Shown piece by piece: positions 1 through 7,051 of a stretch of 11,163 nt of DNA; position 1 is the stretch's first letter, and the number at the start of each line of letters is the position of its first letter. Position numbers and translations under genes: made by a program. The stretch covers positions 1 through 11,163 of the forward strand of contig JACGMN010000085.1 in the NCBI GenBank assembly GCA_014061035.1, in the 5' to 3' direction. The DNA is from Candidatus Methanophagales archaeon. GTDB lineage: Archaea > Halobacteriota > Syntropharchaeia > Alkanophagales > Methanospirareceae. The notes under the pieces are model-generated. The model was not told where the DNA came from. It searched no databases and worked only from the letters and a program-made list of their open reading frames with translations.

Positions 1-863
1 AGTCCTTCTATAATCTTCTTCAGCACTCTATTCTCCTCTGCTCTCGCTCTTACTTCCTCTTTCAACCGTTCTATCACCGTCTCCCTCTTTCTTATCTCTT
101 CTGCTCTCTTTGTCTCTCGCGTTATCGCGGACCTGATAGAACTAAGCTTGCGGTTCAAACTTCTTACTTCACGCTCTTTTTCTTTTAAACTCGCATTCCG
201 CTCGCTCATAAGTTCTTCGAGCATCTCTATCTTCCTGTCTTTGATCTTTAAAAGTTCGCGTAATCTATCTTTGCTCTCGCTTCTTTCACTACCCTTCTTC
301 TCTTCTTGGCTATAACTCGCCGCAGCTTCGACTTTCGTAACAGTCGTTTCTATTCTCTTTCTCTCCTCTTTAGCACTGATCAATCTGTTTATAGCCGCAC
401 TTATGGATACACCTTTAACTATCAGCGCCTTCACTTCTTCCAGGTCTATCCCGGCTGGCGTCTTTTTCTGCGCCCGGACGAATTTCTTCTCATAATGTTT
501 GAACGTATTAATGCAGGCAGCTAATGCATCACGCTCATGTGCGTTTTTGTATTCGTATCCGTCGCTTTTCGCAAGAGCAATCTTCGCTCCAGTTGATAAG
601 GATTTAGTTAAGCCATGAACGTGTGCGGCAAAGATACTGCCTATCTTTTTTACCATCGCAGGCGTAGGGTGTACGTCAGAAGCGACTATCAATGGTCTTC
701 CACACGATATGATCCACGCGATAGCGGCGGAGATAGGATAATTTTTTGCGCTGAAGACTTCTACAGCTTTTCCGTCAAGGTCAATTATTGCTAACCCTAT
801 CGTAGTGCCAGGATCTATACCAACGATAGTATATCTTCGTTCTGCGACGTGTGGGCGTGTCAT
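1..863 (-). CDS. DUF460 (COG2433) RNase H-like protein, N-terminal part, runs off the window
   Basis: The frame is open from an ATG at 861-863 to the window edge, giving the first 287 residues. The N-terminal domain has the RNase H/RuvC-like opening GIDPGTTIG (residues 15-23, with D17), then VASDVHPTP (60-68, D63) and NAHERDALAA (107-116), which I recognise as the DUF460 pattern. From about residue 150 the chain becomes Lys/Glu/Arg-rich with heptad-like spacing, a long predicted coiled coil that continues off the window. The family is predicted to be a nuclease or nucleic-acid binding protein, but its substrate is not established. The gene is divergent from the phosphodiesterase at 987. No SD is visible before the ATG, and the repeat end GTAACTACTCA lies 2-12 bp upstream of it. 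The family call is confident; the function is inferred from fold only. Confidence 0.85.
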   Translation of the reverse strand, partial: MTRPHVAERRYTIVGIDPGTTIGLAIIDLDGKAVEVFSAKNYPISAAIAWIISCGRPLIVASDVHPTPAMVKKIGSIFAAHVHGLTKSLSTGAKIALAKSDGYEYKNAHERDALAACINTFKHYEKKFVRAQKKTPAGIDLEEVKALIVKGVSISAAINRLISAKEERKRIETTVTKVEAAASYSQEEKKGSERSESKDRLRELLKIKDRKIEMLEELMSERNASLKEKEREVRSLNRKLSSIRSAITRETKRAEEIRKRETVIERLKEEVRARAEENRVLKKIIEG

Positions 864-986
864 CGTAACTACTCACTCAGGTCCAAAGTTCCGGAGTTTA
901 CGGTTCAACGGTTCAACGGTTCAACTTATCTTTATCCTCTAACAGATTAAAAGACAAGGAAATAAATCGTGGATATACAATAAAAA
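864..986. other. Divergent intergenic region with repeat end and octamer array
   Basis: This short gap separates two divergently transcribed genes. It holds the 11-mer GTAACTACTCA at 865-875, identical to the ends of the element at 7758-7864, and three tandem copies of an 8-bp unit (CGGTTCAA) at about 901-925. An A/T-rich box, AAATAAAT at 959-966, lies about 25 nt before the ATG at 987 and could be a TATA element for a leaderless transcript of the phosphodiesterase gene, because no SD is present. I could not assign a clear TATA box to the minus-strand gene. Confidence 0.5.
901..925. repeat. Octamer tandem repeat, about 3 copies
   Basis: The unit CGGTTCAA occurs three times head to tail between the DUF460 and phosphodiesterase genes. 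The unit resembles the GGTTCAC and GAACCTT heptamers in the elements at 7758 and 9457, so it is probably the same class of intergenic repeat. Confidence 0.8.
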
Positions 987-1544
987 ATGAAGGTAGGAAT
1001 AGTAGCAGATACACATGATGAGGAGACTGCGATAAGCAAAGCAGTGAAGATTTTTAATGAAGAAGGTGTTGAAGTAGTGATTCACGCGGGCGATTTCGTG
1101 GCGCCATTTACCGAACAGTCCTTCAGGAAGCTAAAAGCGCCGCTGATCGGTGTATTTGGCAATAATGACGGCGATAAATTGCTTCTAAAGCAGATGTACA
1201 AAGATAACGGTGTGGGCGAGCTACATAAAGACCCGCATGAATTTGAACTCGGCACGAAGAAGATGATTGTAACCCACAGACCAATGATAGTGAAAGCGCT
1301 GGCTACCTCCGGCATCTATGATGCAGTGATATACGGGCATACGCATAAACCGGTAATCGAGCGGTATCAGCATCGGTATCGGTATCAGTATCAGCGTTCA
1401 AATAGAAATACCGGCGGTGATGGCGGAGAAGAAGCGTGCTCGTGGTTAATAAATCCTGGTGAGTGCTGTGGTTATATCACGGGCAGAAAAACCGTAGTAG
1501 TATTAGATTTAGAAGAAGAGGCGGCAAGGATCGTGAAGTTATGA
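987..1544 (+). CDS. MJ0936/YfcE-type metallophosphoesterase (phosphodiesterase)
   Basis: The 185-residue protein has the calcineurin-like metallophosphoesterase motifs in order: DTH (residues 8-10), HAGDF (33-37), GNND (58-61), TH (96-97) and GHTH (117-120). These bind the two metal ions. The short length matches the MJ0936/YfcE phosphodiesterase subfamily, which hydrolyses phosphodiester model substrates and cyclic nucleotides in vitro; the natural substrate is unknown. Directly after GHTH is an inserted stretch (about 125-150) rich in Arg, Tyr and Gln, encoded by a hexanucleotide repeat, before the normal SWLINPGE segment. The ATG has no SD but has an AAATAAAT box about 25 nt upstream. It lies 89 bp before hdrC, which has its own SD and TATA candidates, so co-transcription is uncertain. 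Confidence 0.88.
   Translation: MKVGIVADTHDEETAISKAVKIFNEEGVEVVIHAGDFVAPFTEQSFRKLKAPLIGVFGNNDGDKLLLKQMYKDNGVGELHKDPHEFELGTKKMIVTHRPMIVKALATSGIYDAVIYGHTHKPVIERYQHRYRYQYQRSNRNTGGDGGEEACSWLINPGECCGYITGRKTVVVLDLEEEAARIVKL
1361..1399 (+). repeat. In-frame hexanucleotide repeat in the phosphodiesterase gene
   Basis: Variants of CGGTAT/CAGTAT/CAGCAT in period 6 encode alternating Arg/Gln/His and Tyr. The repeat lies immediately downstream of the GHTH motif, in what is normally a short loop before the final beta strands. Confidence 0.85.
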
Positions 1545-1564
1545 CTGTTAAAAATAGCAACTTA

Positions 1565-1625
1565 TTTATAGTGTATAAAACCTAAACTCTAAGCAGATGA
1601 AGAAGTCAACTGTAAATAAGGAGGT
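1565..1625 (+). promoter_or_regulatory. Candidate promoter and strong SD for hdrCB
   Basis: Two TATA-like boxes, TTTATA (1565-1570) and TATAAAA (1574-1580), precede hdrC. From the second, a start near 1600 would give a leader of roughly 30 nt. That leader contains AAGGAGGT at 1618-1625, a near-perfect SD 8 nt before the ATG at 1634, and this fixes the hdrC start. It differs from most genes in this window, which lack an SD. Confidence 0.6.
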
Positions 1626-1633
1626 ATACTCAA

Positions 1634-2245
1634 ATGGGAACAATAGAGGATGAGATAATTGAATGTGGTGGAGAAGTCTTTGGCGAGGAGGAGATGGAGA
1701 CGTTGATGCATTGTGTACAGTGCGGCAAGTGTACTGGAGGCTGTCCATCTGGAAGAATTACAGCACTAAGGACAAGAAAGCTATTCCGGATGGCTCAGAT
1801 GGATATGAGAGAAGAGATTTTTAACGCGCCTGAACTGTGGTTCTGTACGACCTGTTACACCTGTTATGAACGGTGCCCGAAAGGAGTGAAGTGTACAGAC
1901 ATAATACGGGTGATAAGGAACCTTGCGGCGAAGGAGGGACACATGTCAGTGCCACACCGGAAGATAGGCGTTTATGCGCTGAAGACCGGGCACGGAGTAC
2001 CGATAACTCCTGAGCAGATGAAGATAAGGGAATCTCTGGGTCTCGACCCGCAGCCACCAACCACGCAGAAATACAAAGAGCAATTGGAGCAATTTCAGAC
2101 GATATTCAGAGAAACGGGATTCGATGCATTGATCGATTTTGATTGGGATACGATGAGTCTGAGAGAGACAGAGACAAAGACAGAGACAGATACAGAATCA
2201 GAATCAGAATCAAAATCAAAGTCAGAAGAAGGAGAGAAAAAATGA
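1634..2245 (+). CDS. hdrC: CoB-CoM heterodisulfide reductase subunit C-like iron-sulfur protein
   Basis: The 203-residue protein has two ferredoxin-type 4Fe-4S motifs: C27-x2-C30-x2-C33-x3-C37-P and C71-x2-C74-x2-C77-x3-C81-P. This is the arrangement of HdrC, which relays electrons between the flavoprotein HdrA and the catalytic HdrB in reduction (or reverse oxidation) of the CoM-S-S-CoB heterodisulfide. No membrane segment is visible, so it belongs to the soluble HdrABC type rather than HdrDE. Start 1634 is fixed by the strong SD. The last 29 residues or so (175-203) are a Thr/Glu/Ser/Lys dipeptide repeat tail not expected in the family. The stop overlaps the hdrB start as ATGA, so the two are probably translated together. 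No hdrA is in the window. Confidence 0.9.
   Translation: MGTIEDEIIECGGEVFGEEEMETLMHCVQCGKCTGGCPSGRITALRTRKLFRMAQMDMREEIFNAPELWFCTTCYTCYERCPKGVKCTDIIRVIRNLAAKEGHMSVPHRKIGVYALKTGHGVPITPEQMKIRESLGLDPQPPTTQKYKEQLEQFQTIFRETGFDALIDFDWDTMSLRETETKTETDTESESESKSKSEEGEKK
2158..2230 (+). repeat. In-frame hexanucleotide repeat at the hdrC 3' end
   Basis: Units such as GAGACA, GATACA, GAATCA and AAATCA in period 6 encode Glu-Thr, Asp-Thr, Glu-Ser and Lys-Ser dipeptides. The array runs almost to the AAGGAG (2229-2234) that serves as the SD for hdrB. Read in another frame it gives an Arg-Asp/Arg-Ile string joined to hdrB, which is not real coding sequence. Confidence 0.85.
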
Positions 2246-3132
2246 GCGAAGAATCTAAGGAGTATGCGTATTTTCTCGGTTGTATCACACCGAACAGGTA
2301 TCCGGGGATAGAAGTAGCAGCGAAGAAAGTCTTTAAAGAATTTGGAATAGATACGAAGGAAATGATCGGTGCTGCCTGCTGTCCGGCACCAGGTGTCTTC
2401 GGCTCTTTCGATATATACACGTGGCTACCGGTTGCTGCGCGGAATCTTGCCATCGCGGAGGAGATGGGGCTTGAGATATATGTGACCTGTAATGGTTGTT
2501 ACGGCTCGCTCCAGGAAGCAGACCATTTGCTCAAGAATAAGCCAAAGTTGAAGGAAAAGGTCAATAAGATATTAAGTAAAGCCGGAAGAGAGTACCGTGG
2601 TACCTCGGACGTGCACCATTCAATCGTGCTTCTTCATGACCTTATCGGATTAGATCGGTTGAAAGAGGGAGTAACGAATCCACTGAAGGGTGTGAATGTA
2701 GCGATACACTACGGCTGCCATTTCCTCAAGCCCAGTGAGGTGCGAGGGCATGGGTCTGCGGAAACACCATACATTTTAGAGGATATTGTGAAGGCGATAG
2801 GCGCAAAATCAGTAGATTACAAGGATAAGCTGATGTGTTGTGGCGCCGGTGGGGGCGTACGAACCGCTGATACACCAACTGCCTTAGAATGGACCCGTCA
2901 GAAGCTGGTGAGCATGATAGAGGCTGATGCCGATTGCATGATCAATCCCTGTGCGTTCTGCCATTTGCAATTTGACCGTGGTCAGTACGAGATAAACGAA
3001 GCTTTTGGTACATCGTTCAGTCTACCAGTTCTATTCGTTTTGCAATTAGTCGGTCTCGCAATGGGATTCAGTGTAAAAGAACTGGGATTAGACCAGCAAA
3101 CAACTACAATGCCAGAAAAACTACTGAGGTGA
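2242..3132 (+). CDS. hdrB: CoB-CoM heterodisulfide reductase subunit B
   Basis: HdrB is the catalytic subunit that cleaves the CoM-S-S-CoB disulfide at two noncubane 4Fe-4S clusters. The 296-residue product has both CCG domains: C14...C46-C47...C83-x2-C86, and C159...C199-C200-G...C237-x2-C240. All cluster cysteines are present, so it should be active. The frame is open further upstream to 2143, but that extension translates the hdrC repeat tail. The ATG at 2242 gives the family N-terminus (YAYFLGC at residues 8-14), has AAGGAG 7 nt upstream, and overlaps the hdrC stop by 4 bp. The usual partner HdrA is not adjacent, so it must be encoded elsewhere or replaced by another electron-input subunit. 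Transcription probably ends at the hairpin 3152-3192. Confidence 0.95.
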   Translation: MSEESKEYAYFLGCITPNRYPGIEVAAKKVFKEFGIDTKEMIGAACCPAPGVFGSFDIYTWLPVAARNLAIAEEMGLEIYVTCNGCYGSLQEADHLLKNKPKLKEKVNKILSKAGREYRGTSDVHHSIVLLHDLIGLDRLKEGVTNPLKGVNVAIHYGCHFLKPSEVRGHGSAETPYILEDIVKAIGAKSVDYKDKLMCCGAGGGVRTADTPTALEWTRQKLVSMIEADADCMINPCAFCHLQFDRGQYEINEAFGTSFSLPVLFVLQLVGLAMGFSVKELGLDQQTTTMPEKLLR

Positions 3133-3151
3133 GCTGAAGGTGCAGGACAGT

Positions 3152-3192
3152 GGGGTAGTGCCCTTGCCATAGGCTGTAGCTGGGCTTACCCC
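3152..3192. terminator. Strong hairpin between convergent hdrB and the clamp-loader gene
   Basis: GGGGTAGTGCCC (3152-3163) pairs with GGGCTTACCCC (3182-3192), giving an 11-bp stem with one G-U pair, one bulged T and an 18-nt loop. It sits in the 74-bp gap where two transcription units converge, 20 bp past the hdrB stop and 15 bp past the other stop. No T-run follows on either strand, so it is not a classical intrinsic terminator. It may protect or process 3' ends of both mRNAs. The stem is clear; the function is inferred. Confidence 0.5.
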
Positions 3193-3206
3193 TCTGATCA
3201 AGATGT

Positions 3207-4268
3207 TTACCCTGAGCTAGAGATTTCACGAATCGACTTAACTAACATCTCTTCCAATGGTATCATAGTATTTAAAGAACTGCATATCTTCAAATCAGCT
3301 TCGCCTTCGTATACAACAAGTTGTGCAAACGTTGAAGTTAAAATATTCGATCTTGTCTTCATCCGCTTTCGCAGTGCTTCGTGCAACTCCACCAGAAGTT
3401 CCTTTCCACTTATTCGCTCTTCTTCTATTAAAAATTCTAATAGCGCGCGTATATCTGTATATCGCGCGGCAAACGTTAAATCTATCAGCTTCTCTGCTTT
3501 CGCTCTCCGAAAAAACGCATTCTCCGCAACTTCTTCTACTATCTGCTCATCGATCGCAGACGATGCTGGTGATACACTAACCGCTGCCGCTTCCAATATT
3601 GTTATCGCCACGACCGCGTTGCCACGAGCGTAGTCCTTGATCGTTTTTAAACCGCTATCTGTGACTGTTACCTTTTCTGCATCAGCTATTCTTCGTGTTA
3701 ACAGATCAAGCGCGCCGCTTTTGTCTAATGACCGGAAGTGAAGGTTCAAACAGCGCGACCGTATAGCAGGAATGATACCCGCAGGTTTCGTTGTAGCAAA
3801 GATGAATCTACAGGTTCTGTTGCTCTCTTCAATAATCCTTCGTAATGCTTGCTGTGCGTTTCTTGGAAGTAAATCAGCGTTACTGAAGAAGAGTAGTTTG
3901 AACGGTGTATTTATAGGTGACAACGCAGAATATTCGCGTATCATAGCTTTAAAATTGACGAGTCCGGATTTCTGCTCGTTATAAAAGAATTTCAACCGCT
4001 TATTTTCTTTCAACCATTTTTTACCTTGATCGACGAAATCTGCTGTCTCGACGTGCATGAGATTCTCATCGTAGAACTCGCCGTATAGCTCCTTCGCTAA
4101 TGCGTAAACAATAGAAGTCTTACCCGTCCCTTTTGGACCCCAGAGCACGAGATTTGGTGTTGTATTCTTCTTGACAAATCCCTGTATCTGTCTCACCACA
4201 GCGTCATGCCCTACGATCTCGTTCAAACGCTTCGGTCGGTATTTCTCTATCCACATCGTCACGATCAC
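3207..4268 (-). CDS. RFC-family clamp-loader small-subunit-like AAA+ protein with degenerate Walker B
   Basis: The 353-residue protein starts with the RFC box (M)WIEKYRPKRLNEIVGH (residues 5-21), followed by Walker A GPKGTGKT (44-51), a NAQQALRR helix (137-144) and the SRC arginine-finger motif (171-173). This is the order in RFC subunits that load the PCNA clamp. The Walker B, normally DEAD or DExx, reads LLFFSNAD (125-132): the catalytic Asp-Glu pair is Ser-Asn. It may bind ATP but hydrolyse it poorly, like non-catalytic subunits of other RFC complexes. I used the GTG at 4266-4268 because GGAG at 4279-4282 (in the hisB end) is 10 nt upstream; the in-frame ATG at 4256 is the alternative. It is last in the ligA-hisB-rfc operon. 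A main RfcS/RfcL pair is presumably elsewhere. Confidence 0.85.
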   Translation of the reverse strand: MIVTMWIEKYRPKRLNEIVGHDAVVRQIQGFVKKNTTPNLVLWGPKGTGKTSIVYALAKELYGEFYDENLMHVETADFVDQGKKWLKENKRLKFFYNEQKSGLVNFKAMIREYSALSPINTPFKLLFFSNADLLPRNAQQALRRIIEESNRTCRFIFATTKPAGIIPAIRSRCLNLHFRSLDKSGALDLLTRRIADAEKVTVTDSGLKTIKDYARGNAVVAITILEAAAVSVSPASSAIDEQIVEEVAENAFFRRAKAEKLIDLTFAARYTDIRALLEFLIEEERISGKELLVELHEALRKRMKTRSNILTSTFAQLVVYEGEADLKICSSLNTMIPLEEMLVKSIREISSSG

Positions 4269-4274
4269 AAATAC

Positions 4275-4847
4275 TCATCTCCGTCCCTCAAGCCTCGTAG
4301 CCATCTTTAATGCCACACCCAGGGCTTTTAAAATCGCCTCTATCTTGTGGTGTTCATTCTCACCATTTGCAGATACGTGGATAGTGAACTGTGCATGCAT
4401 AGCAAAGGAATTGATGAAATGATAGATGTCCTCAGTGCTAATATCCTCTACTCGTTCCTTATCGAAGTTCACGTCAAAGACAGTATAACTCCGTCCTACA
4501 CCACCTATTCCGCCTATGTCCACTGCACATTGTGCTATCGATTCATCCATAGGTATAATCGCAGAGCCAAATCGCACTGTCGTTTCACGTTCACCTAATT
4601 CCGCTTTTCCCAGTGCTTTTTTAAACGTTTCACCCAGGACGATACCGGCATCTTCGATGATGTGGTGGCTCAAGTCCCCTTCTGCCTTCACAACCAGATT
4701 AAAAGATCCATGGCGCGCGAACGTAGCGAGCATGTGGTCAAAGAACTTTATCGTTGTCTCTATCTCGTTCGTCCCATCCCCGTCAAGGTTCAATTCTATC
4801 CCGATAGTCGTCTCCTCTGTCTTCCTATTTAAATGTGCCGTTCTCAT
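4275..4847 (-). CDS. hisB: Imidazoleglycerol-phosphate dehydratase (HisB)
   Basis: HisB converts imidazole glycerol phosphate to imidazole acetol phosphate in histidine biosynthesis, using a di-manganese centre. The 190-residue length is that of the monofunctional enzyme. Signature motifs are complete: FFDHML (35-40), DLSHHIIED (58-66, metal-binding HH and ED) and the second HHKIEA (166-171). The start ATG overlaps the ligA stop by 4 bp (ATGA at 4844-4847), and the rfc-like start follows 6 bp after the hisB stop, so the three genes look co-transcribed and translationally coupled. No other his genes are nearby. Its place between two DNA-replication genes has no obvious functional explanation. 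No repeat insertion is present here. Confidence 0.95.
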   Translation of the reverse strand: MRTAHLNRKTEETTIGIELNLDGDGTNEIETTIKFFDHMLATFARHGSFNLVVKAEGDLSHHIIEDAGIVLGETFKKALGKAELGERETTVRFGSAIIPMDESIAQCAVDIGGIGGVGRSYTVFDVNFDKERVEDISTEDIYHFINSFAMHAQFTIHVSANGENEHHKIEAILKALGVALKMATRLEGRR

Positions 4848-6991
4848 TTCTTTTTATTCCTTTCTTTATTCCATGACCTAAATAAATAACCCACCATCGC
4901 TCTGAAAGCGTCCTCATCTATTATCTTCACACCGAGTTCCTCCGCCTTTTCTAACTTAGACCCCGCTTCTTCTCCTACCACAAGATAGTCCGTTCTCTTT
5001 GAGACGCTCAATGCCACATTACCTCCTGCTCGTTCTACTATGCTTCTCGCTTCCTCTCTCGTAATAGAGATTTGTCCGGTAAAAACAAATGTCTTTCCGT
5101 CCAGAATTTTTTCCGCGCTCCACCACTCAACCTCTTCTTCAGCACCGAGATCAGTACCCGCAACAGCCTTCTTTCCGTATACGTGCTCGTCACACCTTAC
5201 TCCTGCTCGTTCTAACTTCTTTAACAGTTCATCTGTGCTATCCTGCTCGAAGAACAGAAGGATGCTCTTCGCCACTTCCTGCCCGATCTCAGGTATCTGT
5301 ATCAAATCCTCATAGCGCGCAGCCCGTAGCGTATCTATATCCTTAAACTTATCAGCGAGCAACGATGCGGTCTGCTCTCCCACATGCCTTATTCCAATAG
5401 CGTAGAGGAGTCGGGAGAACGTAGTATTCTTGCTCTTTTCGAGTGCGTTACGTATATTCTCTGCAGATTTATCGCCTACCCGCTCCAGCTTCATCAGGTC
5501 GTTCTTCGATAAGAAGAAGAGGTCTGCAGCGTCTGAGACCATCTCACGATCTACCAACTGCTCTATTATTTTCTCACCCAGCCCTTTTATATTGAGCGCA
5601 TGAGGCGATGCAAAATACTTTATTCGTTCCTTCAACTGTGCACTGCATGAAACCCCAATACATCGCAGAATAGGACCCTCTTTTATCACTCTTGCTCCAC
5701 AGACCGGGCATCTACGCGGCATCTGGAATTCTCTCTCAATCCCCGTCCTCTTAGATTTTATCACACTCACAACTTCTGGTATGACGTCTCCAGCTCTTTT
5801 CACTACTATTGTATCGCCAATTCGTACATCTTTCCGCATCAACTCATCTTCATTATGCAAGCTCGCCCGGCTTACTGTCACTCCCGCTATCTGCACTGGC
5901 TCTAATACAGCAACTGGCGTCAGCACTCCTGTTCGACCCACCTGCACTTGTATGGCGTTCACAACAGTAAACTCCTCACGTGCCGGGAATTTGTATGCGA
6001 TTGCCCATCTCGGGCTCCTCGCTATCACACCCAACTTCTCCTGTTGTTCTATCTTATTTATCTTCACCACAATTCCATCAATCTCGTAATCCAGTTCATT
6101 ACGTCTCTCTTTCAACGCATCATAGTATCTAATCACATTCTCGATCTCATCAAACTGACGTATCAAAGGGTTCACTTTGAATCCTACCTTCCGCAGATAA
6201 TCCAGTATCTCTGTCTGTCTCAAAAACTTTTTCCCTTCAACTTTACCAATTCCGTACGGGAAAAAATCGAGATGCCGGGATGCGGTAACTCTCGGGTTAA
6301 GCTGCCTCACAGAGCCGGCCGCTGCATTTCTTGGATTTGCGAAGATCTTCTCATCCCTCGCCTCTAACTCCGCGTTCAGCTCTTTGAATTTGTTTACCGG
6401 TATGAATACTTCACCCCGCACTTCCAGCAATTGATCACGATCACTATCATGATTACTATCACTATCTCTAACTCTAACTCCGTCATCAGAGAAAAGACGC
6501 AATGGGATTGTTTTTATTGTCTTCAGATTCTGTGTTATATCTTCGCCAGTCTTTCCATCTCCTCGTGTACTTCCGGCAGTGAATACGCTATTCACATATA
6601 CAAGTTCTATAGCCAGCCCATCTATCTTTGGCTCCACGACATACTCTACCTCTTCCTCTACCTCTCCAAGCATCCTCCTCACTCGTTCATCGAAATCTCT
6701 TACCTCTTCTCTGGTTGTAACACTATTCAAGCTCAGCATGGGTATACTGTGCTCATATCTATCAAACTTTTCCAACGGCTCCGCGCCGATCCGTTGTGTG
6801 GGAGAATCGGCTGTTACCAGCTCAGGATGCTTCTGTTCGAGCTCTTTTAATTCCTGAAATAGCTGGTCGTATTTGGCGTCAGAAATCTCTGGCTCATCCA
6901 ATACATAATACCGGTAATTGTGATACTGAATTTTCCTCCGCAAATTCGCTATATACTTCTTTACTGCTCCTTTTTCCGCTGTGTTCCGCAT
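4844..6991 (-). CDS. ligA: NAD+-dependent DNA ligase
   Basis: LigA seals DNA nicks using NAD+. The 715-residue protein shows the full domain set: Ia domain with HNYRYYVLDEPEISDAKYD (24-42, NMN binding), adenylation domain with catalytic K122 in PKIDG (121-125), LEVRGEVF (189-196) and DGIVVK (305-310), OB fold, zinc finger with C428, C431, C444 and C449, helix-hairpin-helix region, and a C-terminal BRCT domain (about 628-700). All key residues are present. A charged Asp/Ser/Arg repeat (169-187) interrupts the adenylation domain just before LEVRGEVF. Archaea normally use ATP-dependent ligase, so this bacterial-type gene was probably acquired laterally. The ATG at 6991 has no SD; a TATA box about 30 nt upstream suggests a leaderless mRNA. 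It is first of three coupled genes. Confidence 0.96.
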   Translation of the reverse strand: MRNTAEKGAVKKYIANLRRKIQYHNYRYYVLDEPEISDAKYDQLFQELKELEQKHPELVTADSPTQRIGAEPLEKFDRYEHSIPMLSLNSVTTREEVRDFDERVRRMLGEVEEEVEYVVEPKIDGLAIELVYVNSVFTAGSTRGDGKTGEDITQNLKTIKTIPLRLFSDDGVRVRDSDSNHDSDRDQLLEVRGEVFIPVNKFKELNAELEARDEKIFANPRNAAAGSVRQLNPRVTASRHLDFFPYGIGKVEGKKFLRQTEILDYLRKVGFKVNPLIRQFDEIENVIRYYDALKERRNELDYEIDGIVVKINKIEQQEKLGVIARSPRWAIAYKFPAREEFTVVNAIQVQVGRTGVLTPVAVLEPVQIAGVTVSRASLHNEDELMRKDVRIGDTIVVKRAGDVIPEVVSVIKSKRTGIEREFQMPRRCPVCGARVIKEGPILRCIGVSCSAQLKERIKYFASPHALNIKGLGEKIIEQLVDREMVSDAADLFFLSKNDLMKLERVGDKSAENIRNALEKSKNTTFSRLLYAIGIRHVGEQTASLLADKFKDIDTLRAARYEDLIQIPEIGQEVAKSILLFFEQDSTDELLKKLERAGVRCDEHVYGKKAVAGTDLGAEEEVEWWSAEKILDGKTFVFTGQISITREEARSIVERAGGNVALSVSKRTDYLVVGEEAGSKLEKAEELGVKIIDEDAFRAMVGYLFRSWNKERNKKK
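6431..6487 (-). repeat. In-frame hexanucleotide repeat in ligA
   Basis: On the coding strand, units GTTAGA, GATAGT and GATCGT in period 6 encode Val-Arg, Asp-Ser and Asp-Arg pairs. The insertion lies between the IPLRLF and LEVRGEVF segments of the adenylation domain, where other LigA proteins have only a short connector. Confidence 0.85.
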
Positions 6992-7051
6992 AAATTATTT
7001 TACATAAATTATTTTATATTTTATATAGTAGTTCAGAGAATAATTTAATAG
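6992..7051. promoter_or_regulatory. AT-rich divergent promoter for ligA operon and rpsB
   Basis: The 60-bp gap is almost all A/T and separates the divergent ligA and rpsB starts. TTATATA (7021-7027) read on the plus strand lies about 25 nt before the rpsB ATG, and its complement TATATAAA (7027-7020) lies about 30 nt before the ligA ATG. One near-palindromic TATA element may therefore serve both directions. Neither start has an SD, consistent with leaderless transcripts. A 10-bp direct repeat, TAAATTATTT, is seen at 6991-7000 and 7005-7014. Confidence 0.6.

Noticed and set aside
306..524. 72-residue plus-strand ORF
   Set aside because: It is the antisense shadow of the DUF460 coding frame, which is open throughout and shows conserved motifs.
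1821..2060. 79-residue minus-strand ORF opposite hdrC
   Set aside because: It lies entirely within the clear HdrC coding region and has no recognisable motif or start signal.
2143..2241. Upstream extension of hdrB giving 33 more residues rich in Arg-Asp and Arg-Ile
   Set aside because: It reads the hdrC repeat array in another frame; the ATG at 2242 has an SD, couples to hdrC by ATGA and gives the family N-terminus.
2158..2245. Frameshift at the end of hdrC
   Set aside because: The odd tail could suggest a frameshift, but the frame ends in a proper ATGA overlap with hdrB, and similar dipeptide repeats occur in five other genes.
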